Assembly: GCA_019695115.1 (NCBI GenBank)
Contig: JAIBAP010000016.1
Coordinates: 28,916-92,915 of the forward strand
Length of the DNA: 64,000 nucleotides
Source of the DNA: Caldilineales bacterium
GTDB taxonomy: Bacteria > Chloroflexota > Anaerolineae > J102
Direction of reading: 5' to 3'
Part shown: piece by piece, positions 47,673-55,512 of the stretch
Layout of the letters: each line of letters begins with the position of its first letter
Numbering within the stretch: position 1 is the first letter of the stretch
The notes under the pieces: generated by a model
Databases searched by the model: none
What the model was told of the DNA's origin: nothing
The model's input: the letters and a program-made list of their open reading frames with translations, nothing else
Translations under genes and position numbers: made by a program

Positions 47673-48506
47673 TCAACGATGGGGATCGTCGATCGGGAAT
47701 CTCAAGTCCCACCGGTGCAGTTTGTTTTGTCGGGCCAGCCTCCAGAGCGCCAGCCCGACCATGCCTCCCATCGCCACGAAACCCACCAGCCCCGGCCCCG
47801 GCAGGCCCCAGAAAACGACCAGGCCGACGCTCTCCAGCGCCCAGGTGATGGCGTAGACGAGCAGGAGTGGGCGCAGGGGCAGGTCGGTGGGGCGGGCGAG
47901 GGCCGTGAGCAGGGCCGAAGCCAGCAGCCAGCCGAGGAAATTGAGCCAGGGGATGCCGAAGTAGCCGGAGGGTCGTTCCCACGCCCAGAAACCCCAGGCG
48001 GCCATCTGCGGGTCGAGGAAGAGGTCCCAGACGGTGAAGGCGAGGGCGCTGGCCAGGATGAAGGCCGGGGCGCGGTAGCGGCCTGTGATCAGGCGGGCGA
48101 CGGCCCAGGCAGGTGGCAACATCATCAGCCAGGCCAACGGGATGATGAGGGGGACGCCGAGCAGTTGTGGTTGCAGGCTTTTCGTGTAGTGATAAGCGCC
48201 GAATGGGAAGCCGGTGGTGGAGCCGAGCGCCTCGATGCCCCAGGCGAGGATGCCGACGAGGAGAGCCAGGCGGAGAGTGCGGGCCGGCCCCCAGGCCCGC
48301 CACAACAGCGCCAGCACAGCCCCTGCCTGGAGCAGCACGGCCACCAACACGCCGGGCGGGATGGCGGCGTCGCCGGCAGTCCAGCGGAGGATGGGCAGGC
48401 CGATCATGGCCAGCACCCAGGTTGCGATCAGGAGGCCGGCGGGGCGGAGCAGGGGGAAGGCATCCCCGACCAGCGGCAGGCGGGGGGAGCGAAGACGCCG
48501 GGTCAT
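47673..48506 (-). CDS. CruF-like carotenoid biosynthesis protein
   Basis: A 277-residue membrane protein with about seven helices. It matches the carotenoid biosynthesis (CruF/DUF422) family through GIEALGSTTGFPFGAYHYTKSLQPQLLGVPLIIPLAWLMM and AFTVWDLFLDPQMAAWGFWAWERPSGYFGIPWLNFLGWLL. The family hydrates the gamma or psi end group of carotenoids (as C-1',2' or bisanhydrobacterioruberin hydratases). Its start overlaps the esterase stop by 4 bp. The exact substrate is inferred only. Confidence 0.85.
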   Translation of the reverse strand: MTRRLRSPRLPLVGDAFPLLRPAGLLIATWVLAMIGLPILRWTAGDAAIPPGVLVAVLLQAGAVLALLWRAWGPARTLRLALLVGILAWGIEALGSTTGFPFGAYHYTKSLQPQLLGVPLIIPLAWLMMLPPAWAVARLITGRYRAPAFILASALAFTVWDLFLDPQMAAWGFWAWERPSGYFGIPWLNFLGWLLASALLTALARPTDLPLRPLLLVYAITWALESVGLVVFWGLPGPGLVGFVAMGGMVGLALWRLARQNKLHRWDLRFPIDDPHR

Positions 48507-49369
48507 GGGGCGGCGCTCCTCAGCTCCTCGGCAAAGGCCAGGGTCAGGCGCCGGACTTCGGGCCAGGCCGGCAAGTCGGGCTGGGGGAGGTCGTGGGCGG
48601 CCTCAAGTTCGTGGTAGCTGGCGCCCCCGGCAAAACGCTGGCGCAGGCGCTGGCTCTGCAGTGGGCGCGCGAGGGGGTCGTTGCGGCCCTGGAGGATGAG
48701 CACAGGGGCGTGAATCTGCGGGGCGAGAGCGTAGGCCGACTTGCCGGCCTTGAACAGCTGGTCGATGAGGCTGGCGGGGATGCTGAAATCGAGGATGGCC
48801 TGCTGCACGGCTGGGTCGTCGAGGTCGACCTCGCCCATGAATTCGCTGATCCCCGCCCGCAGCTTTGGGTCGCGAAAATCGGGTTTGAACAGGCGGAAGG
48901 GCTTGAATTGGCGCACGACCAGGCGGATGAGCGGCCACAAGGCGGGGAGGATGCCCTGCAGACGGGAGAACGGGGCCAGGAGGATGAGGCCATCGACGGC
49001 GGCGGTGGCAGCGGCCTGGATGCTGAGGGCGCCGCCCATCGAGTGCCCGACCAACAACAGGGGGCCGTGATCCCGGCGCAGCTCGTCCAGGCTCTGGTGG
49101 ATGGCGGCAACCCAATCGGCGGTGGTGCGCTCGCCCAGGGTGGCGATCTCCGGCCCAAAGCCGGGGAGGAGGAGACCCTGCACCGTCCAGCCGTGGTCGT
49201 GGAAGGCTGCGGCCAGGGGGCGCATCTCGGCCGGTGTGCCGGGGAAGCCGTGGACGAGCAAGGCGGCGGGGCGAGGCCGGCCATCATCGGCCCGGCCCTG
49301 GTTGGCCCGGCCATCCCAGCGGAAGGGCAGGTGGCTTTCGTCCTGGAAGGCGCTGAGTTGGGGAAGCAT
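48503..49369 (-). CDS. Esterase-like alpha/beta hydrolase
   Basis: A 288-residue soluble hydrolase with LLVHGFPGTPAEMRPLAAAF near residue 38, a nucleophile elbow GHSMGG near 115, PVLILQGRNDPLARPLQS carrying the acid, and HELEAAHDLPQPD with the catalytic His. This resembles carboxylesterase/monoacylglycerol lipase types. I chose the ATG at 49369. It is translated with cruF (4-bp overlap). A role in acyl carotenoid or lipid turnover is possible. Confidence 0.85.
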   Translation of the reverse strand: MLPQLSAFQDESHLPFRWDGRANQGRADDGRPRPAALLVHGFPGTPAEMRPLAAAFHDHGWTVQGLLLPGFGPEIATLGERTTADWVAAIHQSLDELRRDHGPLLLVGHSMGGALSIQAAATAAVDGLILLAPFSRLQGILPALWPLIRLVVRQFKPFRLFKPDFRDPKLRAGISEFMGEVDLDDPAVQQAILDFSIPASLIDQLFKAGKSAYALAPQIHAPVLILQGRNDPLARPLQSQRLRQRFAGGASYHELEAAHDLPQPDLPAWPEVRRLTLAFAEELRSAAP

Positions 49370-49373
49370 TGGC

Positions 49374-49650
49374 TCAGGGCGATGGCTGCTTTTTTTGGCC
49401 CAGCGGCAAGGCATGGAGCAGGTCGAAGATGAAGAGGAAGCCGCCCTGGATGAGGATGCCCAGGCCGTGACCCCGCCAGCGTTCATCGCCCCGGCGCCGG
49501 GCGGCGGCAAGCCCGCCCCACGAATTGCATCCCCACCGCCCGCAGCGCCGCCCCGCCCACTTGCATGACCAGCCCGGCGATGAGGCTGAACAGGCTCCAG
49601 GTCAGCAGGCGGCGGGTGATGGCGGACTGGTAGGCCCAGATGTCGGTCAT
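49374..49650 (-). pseudogene. Broken membrane protein gene (DUF6992-like)
   Basis: A first frame begins MTDIWAYQSAITRRLLTWSLFSLIAGLVM and reaches MQFVG, then is out of phase. A second frame resumes at once with WGGLAAARRRGDERWRGHG and reaches LGILIQGGFLFIFDLLHALPLGQ before a stop at 49374. Intact relatives, as I recall them, have about 50 more residues between these parts, so a deletion with a frameshift is likely. A sequencing error is also possible. Lies between the esterase and lycopene cyclase genes. Confidence 0.6.
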
Positions 49651-49658
49651 GGCTGGCT

Positions 49659-50450
49659 TCATGCCCAGGATCGGGGCAGGCGCGCCCGCAGTTCGTTCAG
49701 GCGCTGGTAGCTGGCCGACGCCAGCACCAACGTGGCCCCGAAGACGATGAGGACATTGGTCATCAGAAAGAAGACGAATTCCTCGATGGGTAGGACGCCG
49801 GCCAGAGTGATGCCGAACGATTGGCCGGGGTCGATTGTCCAGGTGCCGGAGCCGATGGCCAGGGCGTCGGCCGCAGCCAGATAGAGCACGATCGGGACCA
49901 GGCCGACCGCCACCAGCCGGCGCTGGCGCCAGAGGATGTCGGCGCCAAAGGCCATCTGGATCAGCACCGGCGGCAAGGCCCAGACGAGGATGAGGCCGAG
50001 ATAGACGCCGGCCTGCCAGCCAGAGGCGAGGAGGGCGACGGAGCCAAGCCAGAGCAGGCCGACCGCCAGCGAGGCGGCCAGGCGCAGATGCGGCCAGGCG
50101 GTGGTGTTCACCGCCGCCGGCAACCGTTTGCCCCACCACAGCAGCCACAGCCCGGTGAAAAGCGTCTGCAAGACGAAGAAGGTGTATTCTTCGATCGGCA
50201 CATAGCCCAGGGTGACGCCGGTGACAAGGTCAGGGTTGTACCACCAGACGCCAGTGGCCACCAGGTAGTTATCCCAGGGGGTGGTGTAGACGAGGGCGGC
50301 GATGACATGACCCAGCAGCACCAGCCAGAAGGGGGCGCCGGACAGGCTGGCGGGCAGGCGCCGGCCGCGGCGCTGGTCGCGCCCGGTGAGCAGGGCGAGG
50401 ATGGCGAGCGGGAGGGCGAGGAAGACAGCGAGGAAGGCGAAGTAGGTCAT
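49659..50450 (-). CDS. Lycopene cyclase, fused CrtYc/CrtYd type
   Basis: A 263-residue membrane protein with two copies of the lycopene-cyclase-domain motif: PIEEYTFFVLQT (residues 85-96) and PIEEFVFFLMTN (221-232), each after a YNPD or SFGITLAG loop. In other bacteria the two halves are separate proteins CrtYc and CrtYd. It forms beta-rings from lycopene. No clear Shine-Dalgarno precedes the start; a copy of palindrome family 1 lies 10 bases upstream of the start codon. Confidence 0.88.
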   Translation of the reverse strand: MTYFAFLAVFLALPLAILALLTGRDQRRGRRLPASLSGAPFWLVLLGHVIAALVYTTPWDNYLVATGVWWYNPDLVTGVTLGYVPIEEYTFFVLQTLFTGLWLLWWGKRLPAAVNTTAWPHLRLAASLAVGLLWLGSVALLASGWQAGVYLGLILVWALPPVLIQMAFGADILWRQRRLVAVGLVPIVLYLAAADALAIGSGTWTIDPGQSFGITLAGVLPIEEFVFFLMTNVLIVFGATLVLASASYQRLNELRARLPRSWA

Positions 50451-50460
50451 CGTTTTGAGG

Positions 50461-50493
50461 AGGTGCGACGCACTTGCAAAGTGCGTCGCACCT
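50461..50493. repeat. Dispersed palindrome family 1, copy B
   Basis: A perfect 33-bp palindrome-like element with core AGGTGCGACGCACTT. It lies 10 bases upstream of the lycopene cyclase start. Confidence 0.9.
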
Positions 50494-50507
50494 GCTGGAT
50501 GCGAGTG

Positions 50508-51875
50508 CTAGAGGTGCGACGCACTTGCAAAGTGCGTCGCACTTGGACGCGACACCCGGACGAATACGCCCGGCCGGGGTTCGATGGCTGCGCCCATGTG
50601 CAGGTGGATGTCCGGGTCGGGCAGTTCGAAGCTGAATCGTTGTAGCAGCCGGGCGAGCACGGCCAGGGCCTCGAACGAGCCGTAGGCTGCGCCCAGACAG
50701 GTGCGGGGGCCGCCGCCAAAGGGGACATAGCTGAACGAGGCCGGTTTCTTGTGGTCGGGGCCGAAGCGCGCGGGCCGGAATTCGTGCGGGGCTTCCCAGT
50801 GCTGGGGATGGCGCTGGGTGAGGTAGATCGAAAATAGCAGGCGACGGTCGGCAGGAAGATCGAATTCGCCGGCGGGCGAGGGGAAGCTGAGGTCGCCGCC
50901 GACGATGCGCCGCTGCGAGGCATGGGCGGGGGGATAGAGGCGGAGGGTTTCTTTGATGATCTGGTCGAGCAGAGCCAGCTGGCGCAGGTGGTCGGCGGTC
51001 GGGGGCTTGTCGCCGACCACCTGCGCGATCTCGGCCTGGGCCTGGCGCTGGACTTCGGGATGGCGGCCCAGAAGCCACAGCGCCCAACTCAGCAGGGCGG
51101 TGCTGGTGTCGTGCCCGGCGATGAGCATGGTCAGCATCTGGTCGCGGATGAGGTCGTCGTCCAGGCCGGCAGCAATCAGGAGGTCGAGGAGGTCGGTGGG
51201 GCGGTCGCCGGGCGGCTGGGCCTGGCGACGCCGGCGGATGAAGGCATACAGCCAGGCGTCCAACTCGGCCAGGGGGCGCCGCGAGCGCGGGCGGGGCATG
51301 TCGGGCCAAAACAGCCAGAGGCCGGGCGAGATGTAGTGGACGGCGGCAAGAATGGACGGCCAGAGGCGGTCGATTTCGGCCGTCAGATCGACGCTGAACA
51401 GCGTGTCCATGACGATGAGCACGGCAATGCGGCGCATTTCGGCCAGCATGTCGCGCCTCTCGCCCTGGCGCCAGCCGTCGGCGACGGCGTCGGTGTAGCG
51501 CAGCATGGCCGGGAGATAGGCAGGCAAGCCGCGCTGGCGCAGGGGCGGTTCCATCAGTTGGCGCAGGCGGTCGTGCTCCTCGCCATCGATCACCAGCAAG
51601 CCCTGGCGCAACAGCCGGGTGATGGCATCGCCCTCGCATCGCCACTGCAAGCGTTCGCGCTCAGTGACATAGATGAAGCGCCCCGCCTCCGGCCCACAGA
51701 GCACGGTCATGTTCAGCCGCGGCGCGCCCATCTGGAAGACATCGCCGGCATGGGCATGGAAGGCCGCCAGGGCGCCGAACATGTCGATGTGCGGCGGCAG
51801 GCCGGGGCGGCCGAGCATCGCCCGCAGGGCAGCCAGGCCGGCATTGGCGGTGGGTTGGGGGGGGAGGTGGGGCAT
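50508..51875 (-). CDS. Cytochrome P450 (probable carotenoid hydroxylase)
   Basis: A 455-residue P450 with the oxygen-binding AGHDTS at 253-258, ExxR as ETLR at 309-312, and the heme loop FGGGPRTCLG with Cys393. It has no signal and is soluble, like class I bacterial P450s. Position between phytoene synthase and lycopene cyclase suggests carotenoid ring hydroxylation, as for CYP175A1 of Thermus. The last eleven residues (SATHFASASHL) and the stop codon are encoded by copy C of palindrome family 1. Confidence 0.88.
   Translation of the reverse strand: MPHLPPQPTANAGLAALRAMLGRPGLPPHIDMFGALAAFHAHAGDVFQMGAPRLNMTVLCGPEAGRFIYVTERERLQWRCEGDAITRLLRQGLLVIDGEEHDRLRQLMEPPLRQRGLPAYLPAMLRYTDAVADGWRQGERRDMLAEMRRIAVLIVMDTLFSVDLTAEIDRLWPSILAAVHYISPGLWLFWPDMPRPRSRRPLAELDAWLYAFIRRRRQAQPPGDRPTDLLDLLIAAGLDDDLIRDQMLTMLIAGHDTSTALLSWALWLLGRHPEVQRQAQAEIAQVVGDKPPTADHLRQLALLDQIIKETLRLYPPAHASQRRIVGGDLSFPSPAGEFDLPADRRLLFSIYLTQRHPQHWEAPHEFRPARFGPDHKKPASFSYVPFGGGPRTCLGAAYGSFEALAVLARLLQRFSFELPDPDIHLHMGAAIEPRPGVFVRVSRPSATHFASASHL
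50512..50543. repeat. Dispersed palindrome family 1, copy C (P450 C-terminus)
   Basis: Near-identical to copy B, 51 bp away, with a changed last base. Translated on the minus strand as the end of the P450. Confidence 0.9.
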
Positions 51876-51885
51876 GGGGGGGGAG

Positions 51886-51907
51886 AACGACTAAAGTCGT
51901 TACTACG
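51886..51907. repeat. Dispersed palindrome family 2, copy 2
   Basis: AACGACTAAAGTCGTTACTACG. Its right end supplies the TAG stop codon of the crtB gene on the minus strand. Confidence 0.85.
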
Positions 51908-52856
51908 ATGGGTATGAGGATCGGGTTTGCCACCAGAGGGCCGGCAGCCGCCGCAGTTTGCCCCAGGTGGAGACATGGGCGCGACGGCTGAAGACATCAT
52001 ACTCATGGGCTTCGATGTCGTCCAGGATGGCGCGGTAGAGGTCGGCGGCGGCGGCGATGCCGAAACGGCCGTCGGCGTCGAGCAAGGCGATGCCCGGCCA
52101 GCTTTCGGCGTAGAGCTGGCGGTTGCGGTCGATCTGGAAGCGCATGAAGGCCCGCCAACTTTCCGTCACCCGGCCGGCGGCCAGGTCGGCGGGCTGGAGG
52201 CCGAACTGATGGAGTTCATCGACCGGCAGATAGACGCGGCCGTTGGCGTAGTCGGCGGCCACATCGCGCAGGATGTTGGTCATCTGCAAGGCCACGCCCA
52301 GCTTGATGGCATGGGGAATGGCCTCGGGGCCGCGGAAGCCGATGATGTGCATGCTCATCAGCCCGACGGTGGAGGCGACGCCGTAGCAGTAGGTCGCCAG
52401 GTCGTCGAAGCTGGTATAACGGCGCTGCTGCAGGTCGCGGGCCACGCCGTCGATAAGTTGTTCGGCATAGCGGCGGGGGATGTGATAACGGGCGCGGGAG
52501 TCGGCCCAGGCCACGGCCACCAGGTCGTGCGCGGGCGGGGTGGGGTCAAGTGAACGCTGTCGCCAGGCAGCCAGGCCGGCCTCGACATCGCCCTCGGGCC
52601 GGTCGACGATGTCATCCGTCACCCGGCAGAAGGCGTAGAGAGCGCGGGCGGCGCGGCGTTTGTCGGCCGGGAGCAAGCCCGAAGCCAGGTGAAACGAGCG
52701 GCTGTGCTCGGCGGTGATGGCTTCGCAGTGGGCGTAAGCGCGCTGCAAGAGGGCGGCATCGCGCTGGCTGGTGTGCTGTGGATGTTGTGTCAGGCCCAGC
52801 CAGGCCTCGTGGGCCAGGGCGAGGAGGGGTTTTTCCCAGGCGGCGTTGCTCATCAT
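51903..52856 (-). CDS. crtB: Phytoene synthase
   Basis: This joins two geranylgeranyl diphosphates to phytoene, the first committed carotenoid step. The 317 residues contain the first Asp-rich motif in [19 protein letters not shown] and the second in [24 protein letters not shown], plus [10 protein letters not shown]. The start is ATG with AAGGAT upstream. It is the first gene of the carotenoid group and has a good promoter. The stop codon comes from the dispersed repeat at 51886-51907. Confidence 0.95.
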   Translation of the reverse strand: MMSNAAWEKPLLALAHEAWLGLTQHPQHTSQRDAALLQRAYAHCEAITAEHSRSFHLASGLLPADKRRAARALYAFCRVTDDIVDRPEGDVEAGLAAWRQRSLDPTPPAHDLVAVAWADSRARYHIPRRYAEQLIDGVARDLQQRRYTSFDDLATYCYGVASTVGLMSMHIIGFRGPEAIPHAIKLGVALQMTNILRDVAADYANGRVYLPVDELHQFGLQPADLAAGRVTESWRAFMRFQIDRNRQLYAESWPGIALLDADGRFGIAAAADLYRAILDDIEAHEYDVFSRRAHVSTWGKLRRLPALWWQTRSSYPS

Positions 52857-52916
52857 AGCAGGATCCTTGATTGGCGCTAGCAGAGCTTTGACTGCAAGCA
52901 GGTGATCGATGAGGTG

Positions 52917-52945
52917 ATGATACAGGATTCTGAATGAAATGTCAA
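52917..52945 (-). promoter_or_regulatory. Sigma70-type promoter of crtB
   Basis: TTGACA (52940-52945, minus strand) and TATCAT (52917-52922) are 17 bp apart, 61 bp before the start codon. The flanking 52930-52985 is AT-rich and could hold a regulator site. Confidence 0.65.
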
Positions 52946-53026
52946 GATATTGAAAAGGTAATGTAAAGAAAATATAAGATCATCTCACACTGCCAGCCGC
53001 CCCTGTCGCCCTGGGGCGAGAACAAA

Positions 53027-53049
53027 CCGCCCGGCTCAGCGCCGGGCGG
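53027..53049. terminator. Intrinsic terminator of the MTHFR gene
   Basis: A 9-bp GC stem (53027-53035 with 53041-53049) and a 5-base loop, followed on the minus strand by TTTGTTCT. It lies 40 bp after the MetF-like stop. Confidence 0.75.
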
Positions 53050-53088
53050 AAGGTGGGGTGATCGGTTTTTCCAGCTGGCGGCCTGGCT

Positions 53089-54105
53089 TCAGGGCATGGG
53101 CGCCGGTTCGTGAGGCTCTGCCTCGCGCCGGAAGCGACGCGGGCGGGCCAGCTCACGCGGGTCGGGCGCCCCCAACTGGCCGGGCCGCGGCAGCAGCCCG
53201 GCCTCGCGGATGATCTCGGCCACCAGCTCTTCTTGTCGATAGGCCATCACATGCACCCCAGCCACGCCCGGAATCTCGCGCACCTGCTGGATCAATTCGA
53301 CGCAGATCCGTTTACCTTCTTGCAGTTTCTTCTCTTTGGGCGTCTTGGCCATGCGCTCCACCACGGCATCGGGGATGACGACGCCGGGCACTTTGGTGCG
53401 CATGAACTCGGCCACTTTCTCGGACCGCAACGGCCCGACGCCAACCAGGATGTAGGCTTTCTCGTGCAGGCCCAGGTCGCGCACCCGCTGCATGAATTGC
53501 TGCAAGCGGGGCACGTCGAAGCAGTATTGCGTCTGTATGAACTGCGCCCCAGCCTCGATTTTCTTGGCCAGCCGCAGCGGGCGCCAATCGTAGGGCGGGA
53601 CGAAGGGGTTCTCGGCTGCGCCCAGGAAGACGCGCGGGGGAGTGGTCAGCTTGCGTCCACTGAGGAAGACGCTCTTGTCGCGCATGATCACGGCTGTGCG
53701 CAGGAGTTGGGTCGAGTCGAAATCGAACACACGCTTGGCCTGGGGCTGGTCGCCGGCGGTCACATCATCGCCGGTCAGACAGAGGACATTGCGCACACCC
53801 ATGGCCGCCGCGCCCAAGAGGTCGCCCTGGATGGCGATGCGGTTGCGGTCGCGACACGAAATCTGATAGACAGGCTCATAGCCGGCGCGGGTCAGCAGGG
53901 CGCAGATGGCCACGCTGGACATGTGGCAATTGGCGCCGGAGGCGTCGGTGGCGTTGATGGCGTCGCACACTTCCGAGAGCACGATGGCGGCGTCATAGAC
54001 TTCGTGCGGGTTGGCGCTGTCGGGCGGGTTGAGTTCGGCGGTGACGGCAAAACGGCCGGAGCGGAGGACGCGTTCCAGGCGGCTTTCGGAGGTGAGAGGG
54101 GGCAT
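53089..54105 (-). CDS. metF: Methylenetetrahydrofolate reductase (MetF-type)
   Basis: A 338-residue FAD-dependent TIM-barrel enzyme reducing methylene- to methyl-tetrahydrofolate. Features are RFAVTAELNPPDSANPHEVYDAA near the start (with the catalytic Glu), MRNVLCLTGDD-like GVRNVLCLTGDDVTAGDQPQAK and AGAQFIQTQYCFDVPRLQQFM. I chose the ATG at 54105; the longer frame runs through low-complexity repeats. The separate Cys-rich domain (MetV) is encoded just upstream. Confidence 0.9.
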   Translation of the reverse strand: MPPLTSESRLERVLRSGRFAVTAELNPPDSANPHEVYDAAIVLSEVCDAINATDASGANCHMSSVAICALLTRAGYEPVYQISCRDRNRIAIQGDLLGAAAMGVRNVLCLTGDDVTAGDQPQAKRVFDFDSTQLLRTAVIMRDKSVFLSGRKLTTPPRVFLGAAENPFVPPYDWRPLRLAKKIEAGAQFIQTQYCFDVPRLQQFMQRVRDLGLHEKAYILVGVGPLRSEKVAEFMRTKVPGVVIPDAVVERMAKTPKEKKLQEGKRICVELIQQVREIPGVAGVHVMAYRQEELVAEIIREAGLLPRPGQLGAPDPRELARPRRFRREAEPHEPAPMP

Positions 54106-54140
54106 GGGAGGGGAAGGTCGCAAGTCGCAGGTGGCAGGTG

Positions 54141-54226
54141 GCAGGTGATAACTAGTAACTGGTAACTGGTAACTGGTAACTGATAACTGATAACTGGTAA
54201 CTGATAACTGATAACTGGCTCTATTC
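54141..54226. repeat. TAACTGGTAACTGATAACTGG repeats
   Basis: About ten short units of TAACTGG and TGATAACTGG in the gap between the MetV-like and MetF genes, followed by ATTCGTCCATTCGTGCCATTCGTG. Confidence 0.9.
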
Positions 54227-54293
54227 GCGCTATTCGTCCATTCGTGCCATTCGTGATCGATCCATTTCGCAATCCGCAATCCGAACTTCGCAA

Positions 54294-54797
54294 TCACCCA
54301 ACCGGCCTGATCTCGGCCTTTTGCGGGCTACCGACCCAGCCTTTGGGCACGTCTTTGTCGGCGCCGGTGAGCAGGTTGATCCAGGCGGAGGTGCCTTCGA
54401 GTTGGCGATTGACGGGTGGGTTGATGAAGATCATCTCCTGGCCGTAGATGGGCATCCGCAGCGACCGTTCGTAGGCCTCGGTCCAGACGCACTTCATCTC
54501 CGGCTTGACCTCGCAGTGGCCGTTGCTGCGCACGCCGCCGCAAGGGCCGTTGCGCAGGTTTTTAGGACAGGTCATCGGGCAGGTCATGCCGGTGGAGTGG
54601 AGGATGCACTGGCCGCACATTTGGCAGTCGAAGATCACCTTCTTGCCCCATTCCTCCGGACGGCGCAGCCAACGGTTGCTCCGTTCGTAGCCGAGCTTCT
54701 TGAACAGGGGGTCGAGGCGGACGAAAACCCGCTCGAAGGCCTGGTAGATTCGTTCCAGGCCGTGGGGATGGTCGCGCAACCAGCTTCCCAGACTCAT
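54294..54797 (-). CDS. MTHFR C-terminal (MetV-like) zinc/Cys-rich protein
   Basis: A 167-residue protein whose core DCQMCGQCILHSTGMTCPMTCPKNLRNGPCGGVRSNGHCEVKPEMKCVWTEAY holds nine cysteines in the pattern of the MetV / methylenetetrahydrofolate reductase C-terminal domain, which probably binds iron-sulfur or zinc and partners MetF in C1 metabolism. AAGGAG precedes the ATG. It overlaps the corrinoid protein stop by 4 bp. The gap to MetF is filled with repeats. Confidence 0.88.
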   Translation of the reverse strand: MSLGSWLRDHPHGLERIYQAFERVFVRLDPLFKKLGYERSNRWLRRPEEWGKKVIFDCQMCGQCILHSTGMTCPMTCPKNLRNGPCGGVRSNGHCEVKPEMKCVWTEAYERSLRMPIYGQEMIFINPPVNRQLEGTSAWINLLTGADKDVPKGWVGSPQKAEIRPVG

Positions 54798-55480
54798 AAA
54801 CGTTCTCCTTGGCGCGTCTGCATGATACGCTTGGCGGCTTCGACGGCCCCGCGCGCATCGCGGCAATAGATGTCGGCCCCGTACTCGCGCGCAAAGGCTT
54901 CGTTCAGCGGCGCCCCACCCACCATCACCCGCACTTTGTCGCGCAGCCCGTGGTCGGCCAGGGCATCCACCACCACCTTGATGTAGGGCATGGTCGTAGT
55001 CAGCAGGGCGCTCATCCCCAGGATGTCGGCCTGATGCTCGACCACCGCCGCCAGGAATTTCTCCACCGGCGTGTTGTTGCCCATGTCGATGACCTCGAAC
55101 CCGGCCCCTTCCAGCATCATCACCACCAGATTCTTGCCGATGTCGTGGATGTCGCCGCGCACGGTGCCGATCACGACCGTGCCGATCTTGGGGGCCTGCG
55201 TCTCGGCCAGCAGAGGCCGCAACCTGGCCATCCCCGCCTTCATCGCCTGCGCCGCCACCAACACTTCGGGCACGAACAGGATGTGCTGGCGGAAATCGAG
55301 GCCGACGACGTCCATCCCCGCCACCAGACCTTTGGTCAGGATCTCGAACGGCTCGGCCCCGCGGCCCAGGGCCTCCGCGATCACGGCCACCACCTCGCGG
55401 TCGAAACCGTCGTAGAGGTCCTCCTGCAACAGCTCATAGAGGTCCCCGGTGCTGAGTTCGCTGAGAACGATGTTCGTCAT
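54794..55480 (-). CDS. Corrinoid (B12-binding) methyl carrier protein
   Basis: A 228-residue corrinoid protein of the MtbC/MttC type, which takes methyl groups on cobalt. The N-terminal helical cap (LYELLQEDLYDGFDREVVAVIAEALGRGAEPFEILTKGLVAGMD) is followed by the B12-binding domain with TVRGDIHDIGKNLVVMMLEGAGFEVIDMGNN, containing the base-off His of DxHxxG. The partner methyltransferase gene is absent in the window. Overlaps the MetV-like start. Confidence 0.92.
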   Translation of the reverse strand: MTNIVLSELSTGDLYELLQEDLYDGFDREVVAVIAEALGRGAEPFEILTKGLVAGMDVVGLDFRQHILFVPEVLVAAQAMKAGMARLRPLLAETQAPKIGTVVIGTVRGDIHDIGKNLVVMMLEGAGFEVIDMGNNTPVEKFLAAVVEHQADILGMSALLTTTMPYIKVVVDALADHGLRDKVRVMVGGAPLNEAFAREYGADIYCRDARGAVEAAKRIMQTRQGERL

Positions 55481-55512
55481 TGCAGTGATAGATGGCAAGC
55501 CAAAGCGATGGG

